From Lactiplantibacillus dongliensis (GTDB lineage: Bacteria > Bacillota > Bacilli > Lactobacillales > Lactobacillaceae): a stretch of 34,901 nt of DNA. The translations under genes were made by a program, and so were the position numbers. Below, piece by piece: positions 22,408 through 30,652 of the stretch. The stretch covers positions 1 through 34,901 of the forward strand of contig NZ_BJDK01000036.1 in NCBI RefSeq assembly GCF_005405105.1, read 5' to 3'. Below the pieces are notes generated by a model, which was not told the DNA's origin, did no database searches, and was given only the letters and a program-made list of their open reading frames with translations. How positions within the stretch are numbered: the first letter of the stretch is position 1; each line of letters opens with the position of its first letter.

Positions 22408-22438
22408 AGGATAGTCCTTAGAGGGGACTCTAAGTCAA
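22408..22438 (-). promoter_or_regulatory. MerR-type promoter of the aldo/keto reductase
   Basis: On the minus strand TTGACT (22433-22438), a 19-bp spacer and TATCCT (22408-22413). The over-long spacer is the hallmark of MerR-activated promoters. Confidence 0.85.
22417..22434. promoter_or_regulatory. MerR operator dyad
   Basis: CTTAGAG-GGGA-CTCTAAG is a perfect 7-bp inverted repeat lying almost wholly within the 19-bp spacer and touching the -35, where MerR dimers bind and untwist DNA. Confidence 0.85.
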
Positions 22439-22445
22439 TAATTGC

Positions 22446-22904
22446 TTACAACTTTTGCGCGGCTTCATACGCTTTGACTTGAGCTAGTAACTCATCAGCT
22501 GACAACTGTGACAGGCTATCACAGTCTACCAGGCCTTCACTCCCAGCAGCAACCGCGCGCTGATAGACATCGATTTTATGATTGACCTTTTGTAAGTTCA
22601 ATAACGATTCATGAATCTGTTGTTCAACCGCCAATTTTTGTTGCTGGAACATCGCTAAACGTTCGGCCAACGTCCCATCGCCAGCCTGACACCAACTAAC
22701 AAACTGCCGAATGTCTTCTAACGGCATCCCCGTCTGCTTCAAACAGCGAATCAACGCTAATAAATCTAAATCATCATCATTAAAGATCCGCCGGCCATGA
22801 TCATCCCGTTTCACAAACGGGGTCAGGCCCGCTTTTTCATAGTAACGTAAAGTGTAACTTGAAAGGCCGGTCTTTTTGGCAACCGTCCCAATGGAATATA
22901 ACAT
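22446..22904 (-). CDS. MerR family transcriptional regulator
   Basis: A 152-residue regulator. The winged helix-turn-helix is at residues 1-70 (YSIGTVAKKTGLSSYTLRYY, then KRDDHGRRIF), and a dimerisation coiled coil at about 80-120. The C-terminal tail includes one Cys in VDCDSL (about 127); there is another Cys in SWCQAG (about 71) and one in IRCLKQ (about 54). Redox or electrophile sensing is possible but not shown. It lies directly upstream of the aldo/keto reductase and its operator. AGGAG precedes the ATG by 8 bases. An intrinsic terminator-like hairpin sits just before that ribosome site. Confidence 0.92.
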   Translation of the reverse strand: MLYSIGTVAKKTGLSSYTLRYYEKAGLTPFVKRDDHGRRIFNDDDLDLLALIRCLKQTGMPLEDIRQFVSWCQAGDGTLAERLAMFQQQKLAVEQQIHESLLNLQKVNHKIDVYQRAVAAGSEGLVDCDSLSQLSADELLAQVKAYEAAQKL

Positions 22905-22923
22905 ATTTTCAACTCCTATAAAG

Positions 22924-22954
22924 ATAAAAATAGGCCCAGCTAATCGCTAAGCCT
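22924..22954 (-). terminator. Terminator or attenuator just upstream of merR
   Basis: On the minus strand AGGCTTAGC pairs with GCTGGGCCT (9 bp, GU included), loop GATTA, then TATTTTTATC. It ends about 20 bases before the merR ATG. It may close the old HicB-like unit or attenuate merR. Confidence 0.65.
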
Positions 22955-22964
22955 AATCGGTAAC

Positions 22965-23262
22965 TTAAAAATGGTACGGTGCAGTCCGCTCAATGACGTC
23001 TATACTAGCTTGCTTCAAATCAATCGTGATAAGCTGGATTGTGTCATTTGGATATCTAGCCTGAATCGTCGCTAACGGCGTCATTGCTGGTAACGTTTAG
23101 TATCATATAGCATCAATCCCAAAACCGTTGTGGCTTGCATTTAGCAATCTCAATCATATCAGTCTGACTAGTCGCCCCAGAAACATCGGGAAAAATAATC
23201 ATTAGCTTGTTCGTTGTCTGATCTGAGATAAATACGGCTGGATAAGTCACTAATTTACGCAT
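22965..23262 (-). pseudogene. Frameshifted HicB-family antitoxin-like gene
   Basis: The ATG at 23262 (GAGGGC upstream) opens MRKLVTYPAVFISDQ...IIFPDVSGATSQTDMIEIA, the pattern of HicB N-terminal domains. After this the frame runs into a stop at about 23113. One frame over, ATTVLGLMLYDTKR continues the domain, and another shift gives PAMTPLATIQARYPNDTIQL...ERTAPYHF to a stop at 22965. Joined, these make a roughly 99-residue HicB-like protein, so at least two frameshifts have broken it. No HicA toxin gene is adjacent. The HicB identity is from pattern recognition. Confidence 0.65.
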
Positions 23263-23286
23263 CAAATAGCCCTCATTAATTGGCCT

Positions 23287-23319
23287 AAAAAACGACCCAC
23301 ACAATGTCGGGTCGTTTTT
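23287..23319. terminator. Terminator downstream of the YtxH-like gene
   Basis: AAAAAACGACCC pairs with GGGTCGTTTTT around a 10-base loop. The T-run serves the YtxH-like gene on the minus strand; the A/T symmetry makes it bidirectional. Confidence 0.88.
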
Positions 23320-23332
23320 CAAAAATCATCAT

Positions 23333-23857
23333 TTAAGCTTCTGGCTGATCATCATCAGCGGAAGTTGCAGTATCCTCAGCTTCACTAGCAGCTGATGTTT
23401 CTGGTTCATCAGCAGCAGAATCCTCAGTTGATGCTTCACTATCAGCGCTATCATCCGCACCAAATGCGGCGGCACTATCAATGACGATATCGTCATTCGC
23501 GTTATCAGCATCGTCAGCTTCAACCTGAGCCAATTCAGAACGCAAGCTGTCAGTTGCTTCATCTAAATTACTGCTGAAGCTGTCGCCACCTTCGTCCTTA
23601 GCAGCTTGATATTGATCAGCGATGTCAGCAACTTTATCTTTAGCAGCGGCAAATTGTTTGCCAGCTTCTTCCTTAAAGTCTTCAGCGGCATCGTTGGCGT
23701 AAAAGGCGTAATCAATCGCGCGATCCTTGAAATCGGCTAGCCCTTGTTGCGCCCGTTGCTTTAAGTCGGCTTTCTTCTCATCATCCATCTTCATGGCGAC
23801 GCGGGCAATCACTGCCCCGCCCAATGCTAATCCAACTAAGAATGCTTTTTTCGACAT
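23333..23857 (-). CDS. YtxH-like protein with acidic low-complexity tail
   Basis: A 174-residue protein with a short hydrophobic N-terminus (residues 4-20, FLVGLALGGAVIARVAM), a charged helical middle resembling YtxH/late-embryogenesis-like segments (residues 25-100), and a tail from about 105 rich in Asp, Ala, Ser and Glu. Function unknown; partners of DUF948 proteins in Firmicutes are envelope-associated stress proteins. The ribosome site GGAGG is built from the last Glu codons of the upstream DUF948 gene, and only 2 bases separate the genes, so translation is coupled. Confidence 0.85.
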   Translation of the reverse strand: MSKKAFLVGLALGGAVIARVAMKMDDEKKADLKQRAQQGLADFKDRAIDYAFYANDAAEDFKEEAGKQFAAAKDKVADIADQYQAAKDEGGDSFSSNLDEATDSLRSELAQVEADDADNANDDIVIDSAAAFGADDSADSEASTEDSAADEPETSAASEAEDTATSADDDQPEA

Positions 23858-23859
23858 AC

Positions 23860-24276
23860 TTATTCCTCCTCATCGTGGTGCTTGTTCCGCCGGTCACGAT
23901 AAACGTCAAACGCCGCTTTACCGACCTTAGTGGCACTCGCAAATCGATTCTTCTTTTCGTTGTTCTTACCGACTTTCGCGGTTAACTCACGCGTCGCAGC
24001 ATTTAAATCTGAAACGCTTTGGCCCAAGTCACCCATCGCTTGAAAGGCGGGGTCGATTGAAGCGACCTTACCATTCACATCTTTTAATAATTCATTGGCA
24101 TTCGACATGATATTTTCCGTCTGGTGGGATAAGGCATCCACATCATCCGTGATCGTGTTCAAACTCCGGTTAATTTCACCCATTGTTTTAGTCATGCGCA
24201 CTAAGAAAATGCCAATAAAACAAACTAGCACTAAAAATGCGACGGCGGCAATGATGCCCGCAATATGTGCAATCAT
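23860..24276 (-). CDS. DUF948 domain-containing membrane protein (YtxG-like)
   Basis: A 138-residue protein. An N-terminal membrane helix (about residues 4-27) is followed by a long amphipathic coiled-coil region (about 30-105) and a basic C-terminus. This is the usual DUF948 layout; B. subtilis YtxG-YtxH form a similar pair. Function unknown. GGAGG lies 9 bases before the ATG. The upstream region holds a possible extended -10, TGCTATGCT on the minus strand. Divergent from the MscS gene. Confidence 0.88.
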   Translation of the reverse strand: MIAHIAGIIAAVAFLVLVCFIGIFLVRMTKTMGEINRSLNTITDDVDALSHQTENIMSNANELLKDVNGKVASIDPAFQAMGDLGQSVSDLNAATRELTAKVGKNNEKKNRFASATKVGKAAFDVYRDRRNKHHDEEE

Positions 24277-24419
24277 CTTAAAATTCCTCCTTCAACGACC
24301 TTTTTACATTAAAACAAGCATAGCATTGTCATAAAAATACTGCAATCAAAAAAGTGCTTACATCCACGATTATCCCGCCTTAGGACTAGATACGGATAGT
24401 CAGGTGCCAGAAAGTCTGC

Positions 24420-24425
24420 TACACT
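24420..24425 (+). promoter_or_regulatory. Extended -10 promoter of the MscS gene
   Basis: TGC followed by TACACT (24420-24425); no clear -35. The ATG is 33 bases downstream. Confidence 0.35.
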
Positions 24426-24457
24426 AGTTATCAGATTACTTTAACGAGGGTGAAAGC

Positions 24458-25345
24458 ATGTTTTTTCCATTAACGTTAGCCGTCGATGCGCCCACCAAAC
24501 AAGTCTCCGTTTGGATGAAATTAGCAGCGAAGATCGATTGGCAACAAATTATCATTAACATTGGCGGTAAGATTGTTGAGATTATTCTGTTCGTGGTCTT
24601 ATTTTGGATCATTGACCGATTAGGCAAGCACCTAATCCATCACATCTTTATTACTAACGCCAAGACGAGTAATACCGCATCGAACCGAATTTCGACGATT
24701 TTTACGCTATTACTCAATATTTTCCACTATATTATTATGTTCTTTGCGCTCTACGCCGTCTTGTCGGTACTAGGCGTGCCGGTGGGAACCTTAATTGCCA
24801 GTGCTGGGATTTTTAGTGTCGCATTAGGCTTAGGGGCGCAAGGCTTTGTCAGCGATATCGTCACTGGTTTCTTCATCTTACTAGAAGAACAATTCGATGT
24901 GGGTGACTACGTTAAGATTGAAACCATTGAAGGTACCGTTTCGGCGATGGGCTTACGAACGACGCAAATTACCAGTCCGGATGGCACGCTCAACTTTGTG
25001 CCGAACCGCAGAATTCTGATTATTAGTAATCAGTCGCGAAATGACATGCGCGTCTTAATTGACTTGCATATCTTAACCAATACACCAATCAAAGACTTGA
25101 CGCAGGCTGTCAAGGAAACCAATCAAAGCTTGATGCCTAACTACCCAGATATTATTGGCGAGCCTGATATTCAAGGCGTCGCCACACAGGCTGATGGGAC
25201 GTTGGTTTTCCGCGTACAGTTCTATGTTAAAAACGGCATGCAATTCGCCATCCAACGTGACTTTTTAGCGGCCTACTTAGCTGCCGCCAAAGCCGCTGGT
25301 ATCCAGTTACCCTCGCCAACCTTGAACTTGACCCATCCCAAATAA
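24458..25345 (+). CDS. Small-conductance mechanosensitive channel (MscS/YkuT family)
   Basis: A 295-residue MscS-type channel. There are three membrane helices (about residues 32-52, 75-98 and 105-130); the pore helix ASAGIFSVALGLGAQGFVSD carries the Gly/Ala packing pattern of TM3. The beta domain begins with FDVGDYVKIETIEGTVSAMGLRTT, and a C-terminal alpha/beta domain follows. It releases solutes on osmotic downshock. GAGGG precedes the ATG. In B. subtilis ykuT is near ykuQ-ykuR and ykuL, and here the same genes sit convergently next door. Confidence 0.94.
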   Translation: MFFPLTLAVDAPTKQVSVWMKLAAKIDWQQIIINIGGKIVEIILFVVLFWIIDRLGKHLIHHIFITNAKTSNTASNRISTIFTLLLNIFHYIIMFFALYAVLSVLGVPVGTLIASAGIFSVALGLGAQGFVSDIVTGFFILLEEQFDVGDYVKIETIEGTVSAMGLRTTQITSPDGTLNFVPNRRILIISNQSRNDMRVLIDLHILTNTPIKDLTQAVKETNQSLMPNYPDIIGEPDIQGVATQADGTLVFRVQFYVKNGMQFAIQRDFLAAYLAAAKAAGIQLPSPTLNLTHPK

Positions 25346-25348
25346 CGC

Positions 25349-25393
25349 AAAGGTTCCAGCCACTGAGTATTACTCGGTGGCTGGAACCTTTTT
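25349..25393. terminator. Bidirectional terminator between mscS and the diaminopimelate operon
   Basis: AAAGGTTCCAGCCACTGAGTA pairs with ACTCGGTGGCTGGAACCTTT, a stem of about 20 bp with short loop and A/T flanks on both sides. Confidence 0.95.
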
Positions 25394-25400
25394 AAATCAC

Positions 25401-26555
25401 TTATTTTTGTAAGTCGTTACGATGGGTCAAGTAACCCGTCATCGCATTCACCCCGGCCATAATAGCACTCGTATGCGGCACCATATGTTCAGAATGGAGC
25501 GAATAAGGACTATCGACCCCTAACCAAAACATCGTCCCCGGAATCTGATGAATCAGATAACCGAAGTCTTCGCCGGTCATCGCTGGCCGGGTTTCGATAA
25601 AGTTGACGTCCGCATCCTTTTGCATATACTGCATAAAGTCAGCGGTAATCGCATCGTTATTTTCAACCGGATAATACCCGCCTTGATGCAAGTCGAGGTC
25701 AATCTGGCAATCATAGGCTAATGCGATTCCTTCAACAATCGTCCGCACCCGCCGTTGAATATGCAAGTTCATATCTTGCGTCAAGGCGCGAATCGTCCCA
25801 TCAATCTGGGCTTCACCCGCAATAACGTTGCCGATTGTTCCGGCAGTGAAGTGTCCTAATGTCACAACGCCGCTTTGAATCGGATCCACATTACGTGACA
25901 CAATCGTTTGTAATTGTTGGACTAACGCCGACCCGGCCACGACCATATCATTAGCATTATGTGGAAAGGCCGCATGACCACTCTTCCCGGTCAAATGCGC
26001 ATGAATCTCGCAGGTCCCAGCAAATAACGTCCCCATCCGACAACCAATCGCACCCGCTGGTAGATCAGGGTTGTCATGGAAGGCAAAGATTTCATCGGGC
26101 ATCCAGTCTTGGTCTAAAGCCCCGCTTTGATACAACCGCATCCCACCGGAAGCATTTTCCTCGGCTGGTTGGAACATGAAAATCATATCAGTCGTCGGTT
26201 GATTTTCAGCAAAGTAACTCAAAATCCCTAATGCGACTGACATGTGAATATCGTGACCACAAGCATGCATCTTGCCTGGATGCTGGGACTTAAATGGTAA
26301 GTCCGTCGCTTCAGTCACCGGTAACCCATCGATATCCGTCCGATAACCAATCCGATAGTCATGTGATTGTCCACTGACCTTGACCAAAATCGCCGTATCC
26401 AGACTTGGAATCTGCTTAATCGTCAAATAGGTTTGGGGCATCTTCGCAATGATTGATAAGAGGTAGGCTTGCGTTTCGTGTTCTTCCAAACCCAATTCAG
26501 GAATCTGATGTAAATGTTGATAAATTGGCAATAAATCGGCTTCTTGTAATGCCAT
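25401..26555 (-). CDS. N-acetyldiaminopimelate deacetylase (M20D, YkuR-like)
   Basis: A 384-residue M20-family amidohydrolase. Visible: HQIPELGLEEHET (about residues 16-28), the metal-site HACGHD (about 96-101), FQPAEENASGG (about 128-138), the lid-region GKSGHAAFPH (about 190-199) and TGEDFGY near residue 325. Adjacent dapH supports the acetylase branch of lysine and meso-diaminopimelate synthesis, in which this enzyme removes the acetyl group from N-acetyl-LL-diaminopimelate. Alone, the sequence could also be another M20D hydrolase. GGAGGG lies 7 bases before the ATG at 26555; it starts 17 bases after dapH. Confidence 0.92.
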   Translation of the reverse strand: MALQEADLLPIYQHLHQIPELGLEEHETQAYLLSIIAKMPQTYLTIKQIPSLDTAILVKVSGQSHDYRIGYRTDIDGLPVTEATDLPFKSQHPGKMHACGHDIHMSVALGILSYFAENQPTTDMIFMFQPAEENASGGMRLYQSGALDQDWMPDEIFAFHDNPDLPAGAIGCRMGTLFAGTCEIHAHLTGKSGHAAFPHNANDMVVAGSALVQQLQTIVSRNVDPIQSGVVTLGHFTAGTIGNVIAGEAQIDGTIRALTQDMNLHIQRRVRTIVEGIALAYDCQIDLDLHQGGYYPVENNDAITADFMQYMQKDADVNFIETRPAMTGEDFGYLIHQIPGTMFWLGVDSPYSLHSEHMVPHTSAIMAGVNAMTGYLTHRNDLQK

Positions 26556-26572
26556 CAACGATCCCTCCCGAA

Positions 26573-27283
26573 TTAAAGTTGACGCAAGGCCGACATTAAT
26601 TCAGTCTTGTCCTTAGTCTTAGCATCGATATCTTTTAGTTTCCGGGCTGGAGTTCCCCCAACAACGGTATATGGTGCAACGTCATCTAAGACAACTGCGC
26701 CGGCACCAACTACGGCCCCTTTACCGACATGCACGCCTTCAACAATCACGGCGTTAGCGCCGACTAAGACATCATCATCGATCCGAACAGGGTCAGCCGA
26801 CGGTGGTTCTACCACGCCAGCTAACACAGCACCGGCACCAATATGACAGTTCTTACCGACCAAAGCACGGCCACCTAAAACGGCTCCCATATCGATCATT
26901 GAGCCAGCACCAATTTCAGCCCCAATATTAATGACGGCCCCCATCATGATCACGGCATTGTCACCAATCAAGACTTGGTCGCGAATAAAGGCCCCGGGTT
27001 CGATCCGTGCGTTATATTGCTTTAAATCCGTCATTGGGACCGCGGAATTACGGGCACCATTTTCTAATTGTGAGTCTTCAATTTTAGCCGCATTAGCCTT
27101 CAAGAAAGGTTCAACAACGGCCCAGTCGCCGAATAAAACACCGGCGTTACCGCTAAAGAACGTCTTAATCCCAGCTGGAACATCAAGTTGGTCAAGTTGA
27201 CCTTTAACGTAAACTTTAACTGGCGTTTGCTTTTTTGCATTGCCAATATAGTTAATAATTGATTGTGCATCTAATTTTGCCAT
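26573..27283 (-). CDS. dapH: Tetrahydrodipicolinate N-acetyltransferase
   Basis: A 236-residue left-handed beta-helix acyltransferase. The N-terminal alpha domain (residues 1-80) is followed by hexapeptide repeats ([IV]G..A, about residues 90-205: [58 protein letters not shown]). It transfers acetyl from acetyl-CoA to tetrahydrodipicolinate in diaminopimelate synthesis for peptidoglycan and lysine. GGAGGG sits 6 bases before the ATG. It is central in cbpB-dapH-deacetylase, the same set as B. subtilis ykuL/ykuQ/ykuR. Confidence 0.95.
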   Translation of the reverse strand: MAKLDAQSIINYIGNAKKQTPVKVYVKGQLDQLDVPAGIKTFFSGNAGVLFGDWAVVEPFLKANAAKIEDSQLENGARNSAVPMTDLKQYNARIEPGAFIRDQVLIGDNAVIMMGAVINIGAEIGAGSMIDMGAVLGGRALVGKNCHIGAGAVLAGVVEPPSADPVRIDDDVLVGANAVIVEGVHVGKGAVVGAGAVVLDDVAPYTVVGGTPARKLKDIDAKTKDKTELMSALRQL

Positions 27284-27300
27284 TTTACACCCTCCATAAA

Positions 27301-27795
27301 TTACGATTTAGCTTTTTCGCTCGTCGAAAAATCCTTCTCAATCATATCATATTGCTTCCCGATTTCATGCGTCAGAAAGTTAAAACTCTTCATAAATTCA
27401 CGCCGCGTGACGATACCGTTAAAGATACCATTTGCATCCACAACGGGCACAAATGGATTGTCAATCATCAAGTGTAAGCTAGTCTCAACATCTTCAACGC
27501 GTTCAACCGTCTTCACGTCACGTTCCATGACTTCACTCACGCGACAATCCATTAATACCTCTGTATTGAGCTGGTCAAAGCCCAACATTTTCTCAGTGAT
27601 CATCGGTAACGAAATCAAGCCTTCAAAGTGCCCGGCATTATCAAGAACCGGAATCTTCGAATATTTAATCTTCGTCAACACTAAAAAGGCGTGGTACAAG
27701 TTATTATCAGTTTGGACATTAGCAACAATGTCAGCCGGAATCAAGTAATGGTCAGCATTACGCAAGAGCATATCCTCAACTGGTTTAATTAACAT
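27301..27795 (-). CDS. cbpB: CBS-domain c-di-AMP-binding protein (CbpB/DarB/YkuL)
   Basis: A 164-residue tandem CBS-domain protein: CBS1 at about residues 12-72 ([38 protein letters not shown]) and CBS2 at about 85-145 ([38 protein letters not shown]). The family in Bacilli binds c-di-AMP and, unliganded, activates Rel or other partners, linking potassium and c-di-AMP status to metabolism. The assignment rests on size, domain layout and ykuL-like synteny. GAGGAGG lies 10 bases before the ATG; 17 bases separate it from dapH, so it is probably the first gene of the operon. Confidence 0.88.
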   Translation of the reverse strand: MLIKPVEDMLLRNADHYLIPADIVANVQTDNNLYHAFLVLTKIKYSKIPVLDNAGHFEGLISLPMITEKMLGFDQLNTEVLMDCRVSEVMERDVKTVERVEDVETSLHLMIDNPFVPVVDANGIFNGIVTRREFMKSFNFLTHEIGKQYDMIEKDFSTSEKAKS

Positions 27796-27884
27796 CAGCC
27801 AAAAACCTCCTCAAAACCTCTACTCACTATTTTACCTGAAACTCAAAAATAATGACGGCGTTTTGCTCAAGCTTTTAACTTTCT

Positions 27885-28403
27885 TTAGTGGTCGAAATGA
27901 AAGCTTAATTCTGGTACTGGCGCCATTGAGCGATCATAGTACTGCACGTCAAACGTTTGCCCATCAGTGTCAACGATTGCATACGTACCACCAATCCGCG
28001 TAAATTCACCCCGAGGATAACTAATACTGCCAGGGTTCAATAGTAACGTACCGGCATGGCGCTCCACACCTAACTGATGGGTGTGACCAAAGCACGCTAA
28101 TTGGGCGTGCTGTTGTTGGGCGTTGGCCAGTAGATGATCCAGTGATAGATTAACGCCAACCAAATGTCCATGCGTCATGTAGACGGTCACCCCTGCCACC
28201 GTCTTGGTCACGGCATTGGGCAACTGATCGTCGAAGTCCATATTGCCTTGCACGACTGCCATGTCGTTAAAGACCGGATCATCATGCTGCAACTCCGAAT
28301 CGCCACAATGGAAAAAGGCATCGACTTTGCCCTGATAAGCCTTTAAAAGCCGCACTAAAATATCGCGATCACCATGACTGTCACTCACCACTAAACACTT
28401 CAT
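27885..28403 (-). CDS. YfcE/YsnB-type metallophosphoesterase
   Basis: A 172-residue MJ0936/YfcE-family phosphodiesterase. Motifs: VVSDSHGD (residues 5-12), FHCGDSE, VQGNMDFD (GN-D type), MTHGH, FGHTHQ, and the family signature LNPGSISYPRGE (about 135-146). Acts on cyclic or bis(p-nitrophenyl)-type phosphodiesters in relatives; the natural substrate is unknown. The ATG at 28403 overlaps the TGA of rdgB (ATGA), with GGTGGG 7 bases upstream. Third gene of murI-rdgB-yfcE, the same cluster as B. subtilis racE...ysnA-ysnB. Confidence 0.93.
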   Translation of the reverse strand: MKCLVVSDSHGDRDILVRLLKAYQGKVDAFFHCGDSELQHDDPVFNDMAVVQGNMDFDDQLPNAVTKTVAGVTVYMTHGHLVGVNLSLDHLLANAQQQHAQLACFGHTHQLGVERHAGTLLLNPGSISYPRGEFTRIGGTYAIVDTDGQTFDVQYYDRSMAPVPELSFHFDH

Positions 28404-29008
28404 TGTGCATCCCACCATTCATCAAATTTTGGCATTAATTGCCGTAACGCCGCACCACGATGACTAATCGAATTCTTCTGAGCATCCGTTAATTGGGCCA
28501 AGGACTTTTGAAACTGATCTGACCAAAATAACGGATCGTAACCAAACCCATTGTCACCGCGTGGCGCAATCAAAATCCGGCCCCGCAACTCGCCATCGAC
28601 GACGAGCTTTTGACCATTAGGCTTTAGCGCCACTAAAGTGGTATGGAACGTTGCCGTCCGTTTAGCTTCGGGGACCCCGCCGAGATTCGCCAACAGCTTG
28701 GCATTATTTGCCGCATCATTATGATCACCGGCATATCGCGCCGATAATACCCCTGGATCGCCATGCAACGCATCGACCATTAAGCCGGAATCATCCGCAA
28801 TCGCCGGTAAGCCCGTAGCGTTGACCACTGCAGTCGCTTTGGTCGTGGCATTTTCTTCAAACGTAATGCCATTTTCCGTAATTTCGGGAATATCAGGAAA
28901 ATCAGCTAATGTCTTGATCTCAATCGCATAATCGCGGAACATCTCTGCAAATTCGCGAGCTTTACCGGGATTCTTCGTCGCAATAATTAATGTCTGTGGT
29001 TTACTCAT
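28400..29008 (-). CDS. rdgB: XTP/dITP diphosphatase (RdgB/HAM1)
   Basis: A 202-residue house-cleaning nucleotide pyrophosphatase that removes dITP, XTP and ITP. Visible: IATKNPGKAREF (residues 9-20), ITFEENATTKA (about 48-58), ADDSGLMVDAL (about 71-81, catalytic Asp), GFGYDPLF (about 155-162) and SISHRGAAL (about 180-188). Its start shares a base with the murI stop and it overlaps the phosphoesterase by 4 bases, so the three genes are translationally coupled. Confidence 0.96.
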   Translation of the reverse strand: MSKPQTLIIATKNPGKAREFAEMFRDYAIEIKTLADFPDIPEITENGITFEENATTKATAVVNATGLPAIADDSGLMVDALHGDPGVLSARYAGDHNDAANNAKLLANLGGVPEAKRTATFHTTLVALKPNGQKLVVDGELRGRILIAPRGDNGFGYDPLFWSDQFQKSLAQLTDAQKNSISHRGAALRQLMPKFDEWWDAQ

Positions 29009-29823
29009 TACCGATCACCGCCTAAAGTAGTTTGACTAACATGAAAGTTTGGTTGATCCAACCAGTCGCGCGCAATCGCTGCAAACTGATCCGCTGAACC
29101 AGTCGTATAAAATCTATCCGGATAAGTCTTGGTCGCCTGCGTATTGGCAATATCCATATAATCCAGCATAAATGAAACACCGTTAACCGTCTCGGCGCCG
29201 GAATCAATCAACGTGACGTCGGGACCCATCACATTTTGAATCAACGGTCGTAACAATGGATAATGCGTGCAGCCTAAGACTAATGTATCAATGCCGCTCG
29301 TCTGTAGCGGGCGTAAAGTTTCAGCCACGACCCGTTTAGCCACGGTTGACCGATACTCATTAGACTCCACTAACGGCACAAACTTTGGACACGCCAGCTC
29401 AATCACTTGAGCATCGGGATCTTTGGTCAAGATGGCGTCACGATACGCATGACTCTTGATCGTCCCTTCCGTCCCTAAGACGCCGATCTTCTTAGAATGC
29501 GATGCTTTTAACGCCGCTCGAGAACCGGGTGAAATCACGCCAATCACTGGAATCTTAAGTTTCGCCCGTAAATCAGGCAACGCCGCTGCAGTGGCTGTAT
29601 TGCAAGCAATCACTAACATTTTAATGTCTTGCTTCAATAAAAACGTCGCCATCTGCCAACTAAACTCACGCACTTGAGCGCTCGGACGCGGCCCGTATGG
29701 TAAGCGCGCCTGATCGCCAATAAAAGTCACTGTTTCGCGTGGCAGTTGCTTTAACGCTTGTTTAACAACCGTTAAGCCGCCCACGCCAGAATCCATGAAA
29801 CCAATTGCATGTTCATCTGCCAT
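29008..29823 (-). CDS. murI: Glutamate racemase
   Basis: A 271-residue racemase supplying D-glutamate for peptidoglycan. Catalytic cysteines are in ACNTATAA (about residue 74) and GCTHYPLL (about residue 186), and the N-terminal GFMDSGVGGLTV (residues 8-19) matches the substrate loop. The frame is open 36 codons further upstream, but those codons include the promoter at 29860-29888, and the ATG at 29823 has CGGAGCG upstream and gives the usual family length. It heads the murI-rdgB-phosphoesterase operon and is divergent from yslB. Confidence 0.96.
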   Translation of the reverse strand: MADEHAIGFMDSGVGGLTVVKQALKQLPRETVTFIGDQARLPYGPRPSAQVREFSWQMATFLLKQDIKMLVIACNTATAAALPDLRAKLKIPVIGVISPGSRAALKASHSKKIGVLGTEGTIKSHAYRDAILTKDPDAQVIELACPKFVPLVESNEYRSTVAKRVVAETLRPLQTSGIDTLVLGCTHYPLLRPLIQNVMGPDVTLIDSGAETVNGVSFMLDYMDIANTQATKTYPDRFYTTGSADQFAAIARDWLDQPNFHVSQTTLGGDR

Positions 29824-29859
29824 ATTTAAAACGCTCCGTTCGCTTAATTCTGAATCTTT

Positions 29860-29888
29860 ATTATGGCCTTTTTTAGGCGTGATTTCAA
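29860..29888 (-). promoter_or_regulatory. Promoter of murI-rdgB
   Basis: On the minus strand TTGAAA (29883-29888), a 17-bp spacer and CATAAT (29860-29865), about 30 bases before the ATG. It lies within the open frame upstream of murI and so supports the shorter start. Confidence 0.65.
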
Positions 29889-29996
29889 GCCAGTCACCCG
29901 GTGCATTAACCAGTTCAAACGGTGGTAACACTGGTTCCAGTCCCTGGTCAAGTCCAACTCGATCAAAGCTGACAATTTGGTAAAATTCACGGAAAA

Positions 29997-30027
29997 TTGC
30001 CGCAAGGACGCCGAAACAAGGTATAAT
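29997..30027 (+). promoter_or_regulatory. Promoter of the yslB gene
   Basis: A consensus TATAAT (30022-30027) with TTGCCG (29997-30002) at a 19-bp spacing. The ATG is 55 bases downstream. The open frame upstream of the ATG runs through this promoter and is not coding. Confidence 0.55.
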
Positions 30028-30081
30028 AACATTTATAAAGCGGCCGTAATGCTGCGATTACACACATGGAAAGGATCTATC

Positions 30082-30591
30082 ATGACGAACGCCTTTTATT
30101 CTCAATTTGCCGGTAATGCCGCCAAATCCTCCGTTTTAAGCGTGGAAATTTTACGCGATGCCCTCCTACCGAACCTATTAGGTGACGATAGCAGCGGTAT
30201 TCTCTATTGGGCCGGTAAAGACCTAGCCCGCAAGTTTCCTGTGGACAGCGATGCAGATTTGGTCACCTTTTTCGATCAAGCTGGTTGGGGCCACTTGGTT
30301 GTCACGAGTACCAGTAACGACCTCTTAACTTATGAACTGAATGGCGAACCCGTTGCCCGCCGCAACGCCGCCATTAAAAATCCCGATTATATGTTAGAAA
30401 CCGGTTTTCTTGCTGAACAAGCCGCCCAACGGTTTAACTGTGTCAGTGAAGCGAAGCTCACGGCCACTAAACGGTTGAAGATTGAAATGGCCGTAACGGT
30501 TGACCACAAGCAGCCGCTAACTAATCACGACCCAGCCACTCCGATCGACATCGTGCGCCCGGATGTTGACCCGGATGCTTCTGAAAATTAA
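30082..30591 (+). CDS. YslB family protein (DUF2507)
   Basis: A 169-residue protein of the YslB family, with a V4R-like fold in relatives. Typical features: an N-terminal LSVEILRDALLPNLLGDDSSGILYWAGKDLARKFP stretch (about residues 19-52) and the later LTYELNGEPVARR and ETGFLAEQAAQ. Function unknown. The ATG at 30082 has AAAGGA 6-7 bases upstream. In B. subtilis yslB lies in the same broad region as racE, rdgB, trxA and mutSB. It ends at a strong terminator. Confidence 0.88.
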   Translation: MTNAFYSQFAGNAAKSSVLSVEILRDALLPNLLGDDSSGILYWAGKDLARKFPVDSDADLVTFFDQAGWGHLVVTSTSNDLLTYELNGEPVARRNAAIKNPDYMLETGFLAEQAAQRFNCVSEAKLTATKRLKIEMAVTVDHKQPLTNHDPATPIDIVRPDVDPDASEN

Positions 30592-30596
30592 CGTCA

Positions 30597-30645
30597 AATA
30601 GCGCCTTAGTCCGAACCATTGCGTTTCGGACTAAGGCGCTATTTT
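30597..30645 (+). terminator. Rho-independent terminator of yslB
   Basis: AAATAGCGCCTTAGTCCGAA pairs fully with TTCGGACTAAGGCGCTATTT around a short loop, then T's. Very stable. Confidence 0.93.
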
Positions 30646-30652
30646 AGTTATG

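Noticed and set aside
26607-27200. Plus-strand ORFs opposite dapH
   Set aside because: Low-complexity Thr/Pro/Ala reading frames produced by the hexapeptide repeats on the other strand.
29824-29931. N-terminal extension of MurI by 36 codons
   Set aside because: The extension contains the murI promoter, lacks a ribosome site at its start, and the family length fits the ATG at 29823.
29977-30081. N-terminal extension of the YslB-like protein
   Set aside because: The consensus TATAAT at 30022-30027 lies inside it and the good ribosome site precedes the ATG at 30082.
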